Shown: positions 43,601 to 53,051, counted from the stretch's first letter. The stretch is DNA of 64,000 nucleotides from Natronosalvus hydrolyticus (GCA_025517525.1 JAOPJZ010000012.1:1-64000); one strand, 5' to 3'. The notes: generated by a model not told the origin, from the sequence alone. Translations and numbers: made by a program.

Positions 43601-45176
43601 CATCTACTCCATCGAGGACCTGAAACAGTTGATTCACGACCTCAAAACCGCTAACGAGGACGCAGATATCAACGTCAAACTGGTTTCAGAAGCAGGGATA
43701 GGAACCATCGCAGCCGGCGTCGCCAAAGCGAACGCAGACGTCGTCCACATCTCCGGCCACTCGGGCGGTACCGGGGCGTCGCCGCGCACCTCGATCAAAC
43801 ACGCCGGCCTCCCGTGGGAACTCGGACTGGCCGAGGCCAACCAGATGCTCTGTGCAACCGGTTTGCGCGATCGGATCCGCGTCTCTACCGACGGCGGGAT
43901 GAAAACCGGCCGTGACGTCGCTGTCGCCGCCTTGCTCGGTGCCGAAGAGTACATCTTCGGGACCGCCAGTCTCGTCGCCGAGGGGTGTGTAATGGCCCGT
44001 CAGTGCCACAAAAACACCTGCCCGGTCGGCATCGCGACCCAGCGAGGCGACCTCCGAAAGCGATTCCCGGGCGAACCCGACAACGTGATCAACTACATGA
44101 CGTTCATCGCCCAGGAACTGCGCGAGATCATGGCCGAACTCGGCTTCGAAACCGTCGAGGAGATGGTCGGTCACGTGGAAGTCCTCTCACAACGCGAGGA
44201 TATCGACCATCCGAAAGCACGACGCGTCGACCTCTCTGGTGTCCTCGCTCCCCTCGAGGGTGACGTGCGAACTAAAATCCGCGAACAGGACCACGAACTC
44301 GAGGAGCAACTCGACCGGACGCTGATCGAGGAGGCACGCGAAGCGATCGATAACCAGGAGCCGACCACGCTCTCGACGTCGATTTCGAACGTCGACCGCG
44401 CCGTCGGGGCCATGCTCTCGAACCGGGTTACGAGTCGCTACGGCGAACCGGGGCTCCCCGAGGATACGCTCACGATCGACCTCGAGGGCACGGCCGGACA
44501 GAGTTTCGGCGCGTTCCTCGCCAACGGCGTCTCCCTCCACCTCGAGGGGAGTGCCAATGACTACGTCGGCAAGGGACTCTCCGGCGGTAAGGTAACCGTT
44601 CGGACCCCCGAAACGGCGACGTACGACCCACTTGAGAACGTCGCCATCGGTAACGTCGCTCTGTACGGCGCGACTGGCGGTGAAGCCTACATCAACGGCG
44701 TTGCCGGGGAACGGTTCGCCGTCCGGAACTCCGCCGCGAAGGCCGTCGTCGAAGGCGTCGGTGACCACGGCTGTGAGTACATGACTGGCGGGGTCGTCGC
44801 CGTACTCGGTGAAACTGGCAAGAACTTCGCCGCCGGTATGTCCGGCGGTGTGGCCTACGTGTTCGATCCGGAATCGGAACTCGCAGCCAAAGCCAACACC
44901 GGCATGGTGTCGCTCTACGACGAACTGGACGAATCCGACGAGGCCATCCTCGAGCGACTCATCGGGAACCACGTCGCCTACACCGGCTCCGAACGTGGTC
45001 AGGCCCTACTCGAAGACTGGGATGGCGCACTCGAGGCGTTCGTAAAGGTCATGCCCGACGCCTATCACCAGGCGATCACCGAAGACGGTCGTGACGACGT
45101 CCGCGCTGAGTTGCCAGAAACGCCAGAAACGCCAGTCCAACCCGATTCGACCGGCTACGCGGCCAGCGACGACTGA
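40617..45176 (+). CDS. gltB: glutamate synthase, large subunit
   Basis: A 1519-residue enzyme converting 2-oxoglutarate and glutamine to two glutamates. Class II glutaminase: SNCGVGVIMD places the nucleophile Cys at residue 24, exposed after removal of a short propeptide; HERFSTNTLGAWHLAHP and VHNGEFNTI follow. FMN/synthase domain: EGGEPPERFGTER, GHSGGTGASPRTSIKH and the 3Fe-4S ligands in CVMARQCHKNTCPVG near 1123-1137. The C-terminal GXGXG helix domain is complete. No small subunit gene is nearby, so it is probably ferredoxin-dependent or has a distant partner. The stop TGA belongs to a TGATACGG repeat. Confidence 0.95.
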   Translation: MSQPHISADTSQGLADPRDDRSNCGVGVIMDLDGDSSHETISNALDLLINLEHRGTTGAEKDTGDGAGIMVQTPDAFFQHVLDIDLPDLYAVGSLFLPTDDDAREAIFSLVDTVLGEYGLEVLTQRDVPTNNDGLGQTALDSEPDVWQVVVAPDDTIDRETFDRRLYVARRALENRIEESEIDNKERFYVCSLDSKTLVYKGLLKGEQVPTYYPDLSDDRFASTFAMVHERFSTNTLGAWHLAHPYRNVVHNGEFNTIQGNVNWMRARETDLESEVLDDLEAVKPIINDPDQSDTASVDNALELLMQDGRDLAHALRMLVPEAWRGDDSMDRARKDWYDFHASLIEPWDGPALVAATDGERVGAVLDRNGLRPCRYDITTDNRLIVASEAGALETPPEQIESRGRLQPGQLFLADPAEGRVIPDDEVFEDLVDDRYGEWIRDKQVHIDEITGSSERAPQKAVPAVRPHQAAFGYTYDELENMIEPMTQKGKDPVGSMGDDTPLSVLTEFNRPLFSYFKQLFAQVTNPPLDYIREELVTSMESRIGHQRNLLAESPEHARQLVVDSPVLTDTQFEALRDCDQNDITAATVDITYERAAIDTEDGVTGEALEAAIERARADAVEAIEAGHDVVVLSDRGVDADRVAIPSLLATGAVHHHLVRNGLRNHAGIIVESADPRTVHQFATLIGYGADAINPYLAYQTIEDVTAGPDGADIEVAIDAYVGALEDGILKTMAKMGISTIESYQGAQIFEAVGLDSSLVDEYFEGTENRTQGIGVAEIEADLLERHDAAFDVDETKLERQGEFEHRTDGIKHQWNPQTVGTLQQAVRSGDYERYQEFAELINDQSTELQTLRGLLEFDSDRDPIPIEEVEPVTDIVERFSTAAMSLGSLSPEAHENNSIAMNRIGGKSNSGEGGEPPERFGTERECNVKQVASGRFGVTSTYLSSADELQIKMAQGSKPGEGGHLPGAKVNEMIAHVRKSTPGVGLISPPPLHDIYSIEDLKQLIHDLKTANEDADINVKLVSEAGIGTIAAGVAKANADVVHISGHSGGTGASPRTSIKHAGLPWELGLAEANQMLCATGLRDRIRVSTDGGMKTGRDVAVAALLGAEEYIFGTASLVAEGCVMARQCHKNTCPVGIATQRGDLRKRFPGEPDNVINYMTFIAQELREIMAELGFETVEEMVGHVEVLSQREDIDHPKARRVDLSGVLAPLEGDVRTKIREQDHELEEQLDRTLIEEAREAIDNQEPTTLSTSISNVDRAVGAMLSNRVTSRYGEPGLPEDTLTIDLEGTAGQSFGAFLANGVSLHLEGSANDYVGKGLSGGKVTVRTPETATYDPLENVAIGNVALYGATGGEAYINGVAGERFAVRNSAAKAVVEGVGDHGCEYMTGGVVAVLGETGKNFAAGMSGGVAYVFDPESELAAKANTGMVSLYDELDESDEAILERLIGNHVAYTGSERGQALLEDWDGALEAFVKVMPDAYHQAITEDGRDDVRAELPETPETPVQPDSTGYAASDD

Positions 45177-45202
45177 TACGGTATACTGTCTTCTCTCCCG
45201 TC
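45174..45202 (+). repeat. TGATACGG repeat, left-half copy
   Basis: TGATACGGTATACTGTC followed by TTCTCTCCCG matches the left arm of the full copy at 32733 with one substitution and small gaps. The TGA is the gltB stop codon. The right arm is missing; the next gene ends 31 bases further on. Confidence 0.65.
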
Positions 45203-45233
45203 AGTCTCCGTTATCGCTTCCCTCGAGCGCCGA

Positions 45234-48200
45234 TTAGCCACCCGTCTGTTCATCCGGGAGTTCCGCACAGCCAAGCGAGTGATGGGTGCAAAACCGACAG
45301 GCACGCCCCGGATTTGTCTCGTCGTATCCCGGATCGTCGACCGCCTCGAGCGTGGCTCGAACCGATTCCCACGAGGGGATGTCCTCGAGCGAGACGTGAT
45401 CGACGCGTGGCGCGTCGACATCCCCAACGTAGACGTACCCGACGGCATCGACCGGCTCGTCGAACTGTCGCGCACAGGCTCGAGCGTACAGCGACAACTG
45501 GGTTGCCATGGCGGGCTCGATTCGCTCGCCAACCGTCTTGTAATCGAAGACGCCGAGTCGGCCGTCGGGAAGTCGCCGCACGGTGTCGATGTAGCCGATG
45601 ACAGCGCCGTCGATACCGGGAAGGTCGTCGACTTCGAACGCCAACTCGGCGGCCAGTTCGTCCCACTCGTGAAACGGGACGTCGAACGTAGCTGTCGTGG
45701 CCTCGAAGTAACGGTCGATACAGCGTTGGACGGCTTCTTCGTGCCCTCGCTCACCTCGAGCCGTGAGTTCTCTGATGGCTGCCTCGTGCCACGCTTCGGG
45801 AGTATTCTCGTTGCGATAAAAGGCCGCTTCGGCGACCGCGTGAAAGACCGTCCCGATCAGACGGGCATTTCCATCGGCCCGTGATGGAGGGGGAGCCGTA
45901 TCAGCTTCACCACCATTCGCCTGTGCCTGTAAGCCTGCTACCGAGTCGTCGAAGGCCCCCACCACGTGGTCGAGATAGTGCTTTCGCGGACACTCCGCGT
46001 GGGTCTCGAGTGCGCTGTAACTGTGTCTGAGCGCACCGGGAATCGTTGAATTGCCAAGTGAACTGACGTCAGTGACCGAGAACCGAGTGGCGGCATCGAC
46101 AGTGGCACCGAGGCGTCTCGTTTTCGGCACGTCGAACGCTTCGGTGTATGGTGCGGCGTCCGCCGCTGGGAGCAACCGTCGGGAACGAAGGTGTTCCCCG
46201 AGATGGGTGATCGTCTCCACCGCTTCAGGGGTCGATACCATCGTCTCCCCATCATCGTAGGACACCATTCCACCAACCGTGGCAGCGGACTCGGCGAGTT
46301 CGGCCGTCGCGTCGGCGACGCTTTCTGGGTACTCAGCCTCGAGACGCTCGAAACTCGCGGTGAGGGCTGGCCAGAGGTCCATTCGCTCGCCAGCGACCGA
46401 CCACTCGAGATCGTCGGCCAGACATGCCTCGACGGCACTGCGACCGAGTGCGTTCTCATCTCCTTCGTAATCGTACTCAGATCCGAAGACGAACAGATGA
46501 TCTTCCGCTCGAGTCAATGCGACGTGAAGCACGCGCCAGGCTTCGGCGAGCGGTTCGGTCGCCAGATCGCTTGCCAGCGGTGTGTCAATCGCGGAGTCGA
46601 GCGCGGCGCTCAACAGCCGATGTCTGGAACTGTAGGCGTAATCGCCACGGACACACCAGTGCTCGTCGGAGAGAAACGGCACCAGGACCGTATCGAACTG
46701 CAGCCCTTTGGCCTGGTGGACTGTCATTATGTCGACCGAATCAGTCGAGGTGGTCCCCTGCTGTCGGTCACTCGACCCCGAACGCAATACGCTCTCGAGT
46801 GCATCGACGACTCGCGGCGAAAGCGAGCCGAGAACGTCACCGCCATCGTAGGCGTCGACGAAACGGTGCAAACGGTCTAGCGCCCGGTCATCATCCGGGC
46901 CCAGAAACCACTTCATACGCGTCCGTTCCTCGAACCACTCGAGAAACGGTGAGAGGGGATAGGCGTCTCTGTCGGCCACGAGCGACCGTAAGTGAGTCCT
47001 CGCCTGTTCGATACGTTCTGGTTCGTCAACCCGCTCCGGATCGATCTCCAGCAAAGCGCTATACAACCCATCGGCATCAAGTTCGTGAAGGCGTTCGAGG
47101 TCCGCTTCGGACAATCGATACCGAAGCAACAAGACGCGGCGGAGGTGGGTATCGGTCGCTGCCGGCTCGGCAATCACCCGGAGGTACGACAGCAGGGTCT
47201 GGACCCCCGGCGAGACAGTGCCCGCGGGTGAACCCGACTGTTCGTACGGGATCTGGCGCGCCTCGAGTTCGTCAGCGATCGCACTCGCCTGGGCGTTCGT
47301 CCGAACGATGACGGCGATATCCTCGAGTCGGCGCTTTGCAACGCCGTCGAACTCGTCGATCAAGAGGCGAGCAATCGTCATTCCAACTTGCTCCGGCGGG
47401 GACCAGCCGAGTTCGTCGCTATCGATTTTGACGACGTGCCGAGTGGAATCGGCGTTTGTGCTCGACACGGTCGACGTTGATGCATCCGTTTTCCGTCCGT
47501 ACTCGCGGAGCGTTTTCGACGAGTGACCGCCGTAGTCACAGTAGTTCGTCAGATCGAGAATTTCCTGTTTCGAACGGTAGTTGAGGCCGAGTTCGACAGA
47601 CTCGTGGTCGGTGTAGGCATCACCCAATCGCTCGAGACCGTGCGGATCGGTTCCGCGCCATCCGTATATCGCCTGATCAGTGTCCCCGATGGCGAGAAGC
47701 TCGGGCCGGTCTGGGCCGTTCGTCAGCTTCGTCACCAACTGGTACTGAGTTCGGTCGGTATCCTGGAATTCGTCACAGTACACGTGCGTATACTCACCAG
47801 CAATTTCGTCTGCGGCCATCGCGTCGGAAAGCAGCCGGGTCGCTGTCCGAACGAGTTCGTCGAAATCGAGCGTTCCTTCCTCAGCCAGAAGTTTCCGGTA
47901 ATCGCGATAGATCGCCGTGTACTGTCTCGCCTCGCGAAGGACGGCAACGTAGTGTTCGAGTCGACCGATTGGCGTTTGCTCGATCGTGGCCGTCGCCTCT
48001 CGCCAGAGTTGATTTCGGAACAACACTGGGGCGAGGTGCTTCGTCGTCGGGTCATCGAGCGTGAGCGAGTCGTGGACGTTCGTCACACACGATTGTACCG
48101 AACGAAGATACTGTTCAACGTCTCGGACGACAGTATCCTCTCGAAAGTCCGCCGGCGCTTCGGCGATTTTCTCGCGACAGAACGTCAGCAACTTCCCGTA

Positions 48201-48878
48201 CTCGACCAGTGCATTACGGGCATCCTCGAGGTGTTCGTCCCGATTGAAAAACCGAAACGCCTCGTTGTCGAACGACAGCCCACTCGCTGCCTCCTGGCGA
48301 AGCCACAACAGCAGTTCGTCGAGGAGGTCGATCGTCCGTGCATCGGGGAGGTGAGCCTCAAGCGTGTCGGGATCGATATCGTCTCGACTCATCACGGCAA
48401 TGAATTCGTCGACCGCGTCGGCCAAGGTCTCGGGGGTGGCGCTTTGATCCGAGCCGACGTTCTCGTCGACGAATGCGTAGTCACGCTCCCTGAGCAATCG
48501 CGTGACCAGTCGGTATCGATCCCGCTCGGTGACGATATCAAACGATGGGGACAACCCGAGATAGTACGCGTACTCACGAACCAGACGGTTACAGAACGAG
48601 TGATAGGTGTAGACATCGATTTCGGCAGCGACGGCAGGATCGAGTCGGTTCGCAATCGATGACCGGATGTTCGAGGCCGCTTCGTTGGCAAACGTCAGAA
48701 CGAGGATATCGCCTGGGTCAGCATCCCCGTCCACAAGGGTTCGCTCGAGGCGCATGAGCATCGTCGTCGTTTTCCCCGTGCCGGCACCAGCATCGACGGA
48801 GATACACGCTGCATCGCTATCGATGACTGCGGGCTGGTTGCCACGGGAGACGCTGGGTTCACCCTCTTTATTTGCCAT
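45234..48878 (-). CDS. AddA/PcrA-like helicase fused to a PD-(D/E)XK nuclease
   Basis: A 1214-residue UvrD-family protein. Walker A VDAGAGTGKTT (28-38), Walker B CDEFQDTDRT near 370, motif III AIGDTDQAIYGWRG, motif IV LNYRSKQEIL, motif V IMTVHQAKGLQFDT and motif VI LHVALTRAED are intact, so it is an active 3'-5' translocase. The last 260 residues carry a RecB-type nuclease: GTVFHAVAE, GYIDTV near 1092 and FDYKTV near 1111, framed by an Fe-S set, ECPRKH near 961 and CRFCTHHSLGC near 1197. It is the last gene of a three-gene overlapping operon and overlaps the preceding gene by 11 bases. Confidence 0.9.
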   Translation of the reverse strand: MANKEGEPSVSRGNQPAVIDSDAACISVDAGAGTGKTTTMLMRLERTLVDGDADPGDILVLTFANEAASNIRSSIANRLDPAVAAEIDVYTYHSFCNRLVREYAYYLGLSPSFDIVTERDRYRLVTRLLRERDYAFVDENVGSDQSATPETLADAVDEFIAVMSRDDIDPDTLEAHLPDARTIDLLDELLLWLRQEAASGLSFDNEAFRFFNRDEHLEDARNALVEYGKLLTFCREKIAEAPADFREDTVVRDVEQYLRSVQSCVTNVHDSLTLDDPTTKHLAPVLFRNQLWREATATIEQTPIGRLEHYVAVLREARQYTAIYRDYRKLLAEEGTLDFDELVRTATRLLSDAMAADEIAGEYTHVYCDEFQDTDRTQYQLVTKLTNGPDRPELLAIGDTDQAIYGWRGTDPHGLERLGDAYTDHESVELGLNYRSKQEILDLTNYCDYGGHSSKTLREYGRKTDASTSTVSSTNADSTRHVVKIDSDELGWSPPEQVGMTIARLLIDEFDGVAKRRLEDIAVIVRTNAQASAIADELEARQIPYEQSGSPAGTVSPGVQTLLSYLRVIAEPAATDTHLRRVLLLRYRLSEADLERLHELDADGLYSALLEIDPERVDEPERIEQARTHLRSLVADRDAYPLSPFLEWFEERTRMKWFLGPDDDRALDRLHRFVDAYDGGDVLGSLSPRVVDALESVLRSGSSDRQQGTTSTDSVDIMTVHQAKGLQFDTVLVPFLSDEHWCVRGDYAYSSRHRLLSAALDSAIDTPLASDLATEPLAEAWRVLHVALTRAEDHLFVFGSEYDYEGDENALGRSAVEACLADDLEWSVAGERMDLWPALTASFERLEAEYPESVADATAELAESAATVGGMVSYDDGETMVSTPEAVETITHLGEHLRSRRLLPAADAAPYTEAFDVPKTRRLGATVDAATRFSVTDVSSLGNSTIPGALRHSYSALETHAECPRKHYLDHVVGAFDDSVAGLQAQANGGEADTAPPPSRADGNARLIGTVFHAVAEAAFYRNENTPEAWHEAAIRELTARGERGHEEAVQRCIDRYFEATTATFDVPFHEWDELAAELAFEVDDLPGIDGAVIGYIDTVRRLPDGRLGVFDYKTVGERIEPAMATQLSLYARACARQFDEPVDAVGYVYVGDVDAPRVDHVSLEDIPSWESVRATLEAVDDPGYDETNPGRACRFCTHHSLGCAELPDEQTGG

Positions 48879-49995
48879 CGAATCGCACCTCCCCTTCGAT
48901 GTAGTCGCTACAGCAGACGGAGTACGGACAGTCCGAACACGATTCCCGTCGAATTAGCTCCCAGGGAACGGGTTCGTACTCGGCGTCGATAGCGCGGCCC
49001 GCGATGGTTTGTAGCCGATCGTCGACTGTCCGATTCCGGTGTTCGTGTGTCAGCCCAAACGTGTGATGATCGAGATATCGGTCCGTAAGGTCAATCGACT
49101 CGATATCGACACTGATCTGATCTCGAAATCGGTTTACCGTTCGATCCTGGCGATCCAGCAGCGGAACCTGCACATATCGGCAGGTTCGAACCGAATCGAG
49201 ATTGAGCTGGTCGCGAAGGGTTCGAAGCCCGCCGAGCACCACCGAAATCTCGAACAGACTCGAGACCAGACCAGGGTCGAACGTTTCGGACTCCGAATCG
49301 AAATGATCACGAAACTCCTGTTCGACGTCGCCGTCCCATCGGTTCCGATATCGAAGCAAGCCGAGATGCGCCGGCGTCGGCAGGAGTTTGACGCCAACGA
49401 TGGTTGACCCGTCGACCGTTGCGTAATCGATTTCGGCGGTGAGTCGGGCCGTCGAGCGATGGTCTGGCGCTGATTGCTCCTCGTCTGGCACGTTGTGCCC
49501 AATCTGAACCGTCGTGGCCACTGGCAACGTCGGCCCGATGAGTTCCCGGGCTGTCGATTGGGTAGACAGGGACGTGATCCCCTCGAGGTGGTCGATACCA
49601 CAGTGGTCGACGTACGCCTCGATGGTCGCCTCCATCACGCGGCGTTCGTGGCGTCGTTGGACGGCAGAGTGGAACCGCTCGGAGTGTCCTTCCCACAGCG
49701 TTCGAAGGCGGTCTTGCATGCGGCGAATCAACTGCTCGGGGTCGTCGGGGGCCGCATCATCCGTGGTTGCTGCCCAGCGAAGCCCATCACAGATTGCGAT
49801 CCGGAGTAACTCGAGTCGGTCGACCGCAGTGTCGTCGGGTGGTGTCCTGAGCGAGCGCTCGTGTGCGAACTGGAATTTGCGTGGACACTCGAGGTACGCA
49901 GCGAGGCCATCGACAGTGAGCGTGGGTTGTCCGGTGTCCTGAGAGTGAACTGGTTGGTCAACTCCCTCATCTCGAGACGACCTCGAATCGGTCAT
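48868..49995 (-). CDS. Cas4-like Fe-S PD-(D/E)XK protein
   Basis: A 375-residue protein. The cysteine layout is that of Cas4 and the AddB C-terminus: one Cys in LECPRKFQFAHE (37) and a late group CSDCPYSVCC (353, 356, 361, 362), predicting a 4Fe-4S cluster that staples the fold. The nuclease motif is partly kept: Asp190 in AEIDYATVDGS and Lys203 in IVGVKLL, but the acidic residue two before the Lys is Gly201, so cleavage may be lost. It sits between the AddB-like and AddA-like genes, overlapping them by 4 and 11 bases. It is best read as the detached AddB nuclease domain (inference). Confidence 0.8.
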   Translation of the reverse strand: MTDSRSSRDEGVDQPVHSQDTGQPTLTVDGLAAYLECPRKFQFAHERSLRTPPDDTAVDRLELLRIAICDGLRWAATTDDAAPDDPEQLIRRMQDRLRTLWEGHSERFHSAVQRRHERRVMEATIEAYVDHCGIDHLEGITSLSTQSTARELIGPTLPVATTVQIGHNVPDEEQSAPDHRSTARLTAEIDYATVDGSTIVGVKLLPTPAHLGLLRYRNRWDGDVEQEFRDHFDSESETFDPGLVSSLFEISVVLGGLRTLRDQLNLDSVRTCRYVQVPLLDRQDRTVNRFRDQISVDIESIDLTDRYLDHHTFGLTHEHRNRTVDDRLQTIAGRAIDAEYEPVPWELIRRESCSDCPYSVCCSDYIEGEVRFDGK

Positions 49996-52196
49996 CGACG
50001 CACCTCGCCTGCCGCAAACTCGAACTGCGTGCGGATCGCTTCCCGCAGCGTCGGGTCAAGTCCATCGTCTTCGAGTAACAGTGCCATCTCCTGAAAATGT
50101 GACTCGGTTTCAGCCAGGTCGACCGGTTCACCCATCGAGGCCCGTCGCCGAACGCGCTCGAGTTCACCCCACGGCTCACCCAGTACCGACTCGAGGGTTC
50201 GCTGTGGGCCATAGACCCGGCCGTCCTGTGTGGTTGGTTCGACGTCAGTGATCGTGATCGAACTCGAGGCTCGCAGTTCTCGCACGTATCGTGATTCGTC
50301 GTGCGTTCGACGCAACCCGTCCGTTTCGCGTTCGTACGAGCACAAATACAGTCGGTTGGTCGCGGCCCTCGAAGCCAGTGCGAGCCGTCGTCGCGCCCGT
50401 TCGACGTGGTAGGTTTCGAACCGATCACCGACGGTCTCGGGGTCGGTGAGCGTCCTGAATGTATCCTCGAGTTCCGTAACCGTGGGATCGGTGACTGCCG
50501 GAAACGCGTCCATCGAGCGAAGCCACGCGGTCGGGAACAACGACGTCAAAAACTGCGAACCAGGGTAGATACCATCGTTACAATCGAGGACGAACACCGC
50601 GTTGTACGTGGCGTAGGCGAGTTCGTCGACAGGGCAGACGGTGACGCCACCCTCGGCCGTGCTCGAGGCGATCGTGTGCACGTGCGGGGCGTCGTACTCG
50701 ATCGTTCGCGCAACCATGCGCTGGACCCCATCCCAATCGGGCGAAACGAGATCCGTGCGTTCGACGAAACGGGCGATATCGAGTATTCGTTCGACGCTGT
50801 CGAACTGTTCGCGAGCATCGATCCACGACCCTCCGTCGGCGATTCGGCCCTTGAGGTCCGTTCGTTCGATCCATCGCTCGAGTGTGGTGTGGACAGCGTG
50901 GTCTCGGCACTCGATCAGCAGCTCCGGGCTGAACGAATCGACGCGTGCCGCCAGCCGTCGGATAACAGCGTCGTCCCAGTCAATAGCGTCGGTCGGTGTC
51001 TCAGAATCGATTTCGACTGCTTCGTGCTCGAGGGTCTGCTGGGCCCGAATGACGGCGTACAGCTCAGCCACTGCAGGATCTGTGGCTAACGACGGTGTGT
51101 CAATTGTTGCAGTGGGAATGCCGGCTTCCCGGAGTCGTCGTCGGGTCCAGGGAACGCGCTCGGCCCGCGGCACGGCGACGACGAGTTCGTCGTAAGACCA
51201 GTCGTGACGATCACGGAGTGAGCCGATTTCGGTGGCCACCAGCCGCGTCTGTTCGCGAGCGGTTTCAGTTCGAATCCGGTATGCGTGTGCTCGTCCACGT
51301 ATCTCCTCCTGCTCGTCGGCGAACGCTCCGGTGGCGAGCCAGCGAATAATTGGCGCATGGGGTGGTCCTACGGGTTCCGAACGCGACGTCTGGCGAATAT
51401 TCAAAGACTCGCTGATCGTTTCGAGAGCGCCCGGTTCGACCCGCGTGCGTTCGACGCTGGCGTGGCGCTGTCCGACACAGACGAGTTCGATGTCGTTCGT
51501 CAACGCCGCCAGATATCGTCGATCGAGTTCGCGGAACTCCTCGAACTGGATCGCCAGGACCGCATCGACACCGGCCGTGGTTCGGTCACGCACGCCGTCA
51601 GCGTTATTCTCGAGAGATTCGACTGCGCGTGGGATGACGTCTGCGCGTTCGATGAACCCTCGAGCGTCGAGTTCGGCGTGGAACCGATCGTTCATCGTGA
51701 ACAGGAACTCGAGGCAGGGATGGATATCGTCGCCGTTTTCGAGTTTCGATTGGGTGTGCCGTTGTCTGGTGACCTCGAGCAACAACTGTCCGACGTCACG
51801 AGCGAAACTATCGTGTTCGCGTGCCCGCTCGAGATACGGTGGAATGTCGCGTTTGGCACCGGCGATGACGAGCGAGATCAGTTCGATGCGCTCTTCGTAC
51901 TCGAGGCGGTCGATGGTCGGATCGAACGCCTCGATCACTTTGGAGGCGTGTTCGGGAAGCGCTTCGACATTGGGCGTTGGCACCATTCCCGCCTCGCGAC
52001 TTGCGCTGGCGAGAACTCGCTCGAGTTCCTCGAGCCCGGCCGGATGGCGTTTCACCACGAGTACGTTCCGGGCCCCGTGGGTCTCTGCCAGGCGGACGTA
52101 CTCGTCGGCAACACACTCGAGCACGTCGGTGCGAGGGTACTCGAGGGCGACGAGGGTCCCCTCGAGTGTGGGTGCAGGGAGACCAGGTGAGGACAT
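49992..52196 (-). CDS. AddB/RecC-like helicase-related subunit
   Basis: A 734-residue protein starting at 52196 (MSSPGLPAPTLEG). The N-terminus lacks a GxGKT Walker A (VALEYPRTDVLECVADEYVR). Helicase-like relics include VEALPEHASKVIEAF, WSYDELVVAVPRAERVPWTR, a motif V-like ASSTAEGGVTVCPVDELAYA with VFVLDCNDGIYPG, and a motif VI-like ARRRLALASRAATNRLYLCS. No nuclease domain is attached. This is the pattern of AddB/RecC, an inactive helicase that holds DNA or recognises sequence. It is first in the operon and overlaps the next gene as ATGA. Confidence 0.8.
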   Translation of the reverse strand: MSSPGLPAPTLEGTLVALEYPRTDVLECVADEYVRLAETHGARNVLVVKRHPAGLEELERVLASASREAGMVPTPNVEALPEHASKVIEAFDPTIDRLEYEERIELISLVIAGAKRDIPPYLERAREHDSFARDVGQLLLEVTRQRHTQSKLENGDDIHPCLEFLFTMNDRFHAELDARGFIERADVIPRAVESLENNADGVRDRTTAGVDAVLAIQFEEFRELDRRYLAALTNDIELVCVGQRHASVERTRVEPGALETISESLNIRQTSRSEPVGPPHAPIIRWLATGAFADEQEEIRGRAHAYRIRTETAREQTRLVATEIGSLRDRHDWSYDELVVAVPRAERVPWTRRRLREAGIPTATIDTPSLATDPAVAELYAVIRAQQTLEHEAVEIDSETPTDAIDWDDAVIRRLAARVDSFSPELLIECRDHAVHTTLERWIERTDLKGRIADGGSWIDAREQFDSVERILDIARFVERTDLVSPDWDGVQRMVARTIEYDAPHVHTIASSTAEGGVTVCPVDELAYATYNAVFVLDCNDGIYPGSQFLTSLFPTAWLRSMDAFPAVTDPTVTELEDTFRTLTDPETVGDRFETYHVERARRRLALASRAATNRLYLCSYERETDGLRRTHDESRYVRELRASSSITITDVEPTTQDGRVYGPQRTLESVLGEPWGELERVRRRASMGEPVDLAETESHFQEMALLLEDDGLDPTLREAIRTQFEFAAGEVRR

Positions 52197-52322
52197 CGGG
52201 TATGACACCGAATAGTGGCAGGATGGTATTAAAAGATGTACCCGGATCACGGGTCGGTTTCCCGTTCGACCAGACACGGCTACCGATGGACGCAATGACC
52301 ACCGAAAATTCGAGTGGGGTAT

Positions 52323-52799
52323 TCACGACGACTCGAGCACTGTGAGGTAGGCGACGTACACGATAGCGGCAACCACCAGTGACAGTGCAACGACGGTCAC
52401 GCCGACGAAGTTATCGAGGAACACCTCTGGCTGGTCCCAGATGTATGCCCCGCCTTCGACCGCCAGAATGAACAACGCGCCGTACACTGCAGCGACGGCA
52501 ATCCCGCGAGCGACGGCGATGGCCAACCCGGCCCGACGACTGTTCAATAGTTCGATGACGAACAGAAAGGCTAGCGCAAGCAAATAAAACGGCTCCGGCA
52601 GGGCCTCTCCGAGCATCCGTGGCCCACGAATGCTCAGCCACCCGTAATAGGCCAGTGCGAGTAAGATTCCCGCGACGAACGTCATGACGACGCCGTACCC
52701 ACTCGTGTTCTCGATGCGCGGCGTGACACCGCTGCTTGCTGACGAGTCGGCATCCGAATCCGACCGGTCCGACACGTCACGCGAATCCCCATCGGTCAT
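52323..52799 (-). CDS. small haloarchaeal membrane protein
   Basis: A 158-residue protein with an acidic, Ser/Asp-rich 30-residue head (DGDSRDVSDRSDSDADSS) and about four membrane segments: YGVVMTFVAGILLALAYYGW, EPFYLLALAFLFVIELL, ARGIAVAAVYGALFILAVEG and VTVVALSLVVAAIVYVAYL. I do not recognise a family with a known role. The gene lies upstream of the helicase operon on the same strand, with a 126-base gap, so co-transcription is possible but unproven. Confidence 0.75.
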   Translation of the reverse strand: MTDGDSRDVSDRSDSDADSSASSGVTPRIENTSGYGVVMTFVAGILLALAYYGWLSIRGPRMLGEALPEPFYLLALAFLFVIELLNSRRAGLAIAVARGIAVAAVYGALFILAVEGGAYIWDQPEVFLDNFVGVTVVALSLVVAAIVYVAYLTVLESS

Positions 52800-53022
52800 A
52801 GGTGACCTCCCTCGAGGGGGACTAAAGTTATCGCCCCCGTATTTTCACTCACAACGTCGCTCGAGTGGCGGTTTCCTCTTGGTTCGCTCCTCGAGTGCAG
52901 CAACGATGTGGTAGTTACTGAACGGATTTCCACACCTATCGCGACGCTATCTTGCGAGAGGATGTACAATAATCTTCAACGGCAACTACAGGGACACGGA
53001 GAACCGTTCGGTGTCACCAACG

Positions 53023-53029
53023 TTTATAG
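53023..53029 (+). promoter_or_regulatory. TATA box of the CBS gene
   Basis: TTTATAG, about 26 bases before the ATG at 53052, is well placed for leaderless transcription and supports that start over the ATG at 52908. Confidence 0.65.
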
Positions 53030-53051
53030 GGAATCGCCGTTACCTTCACGT

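Noticed and set aside
48868..49995. CRISPR-associated Cas4 of an adaptation module
   Set aside because: No cas1, cas2 or array is present; the gene is locked into an AddAB-like operon.
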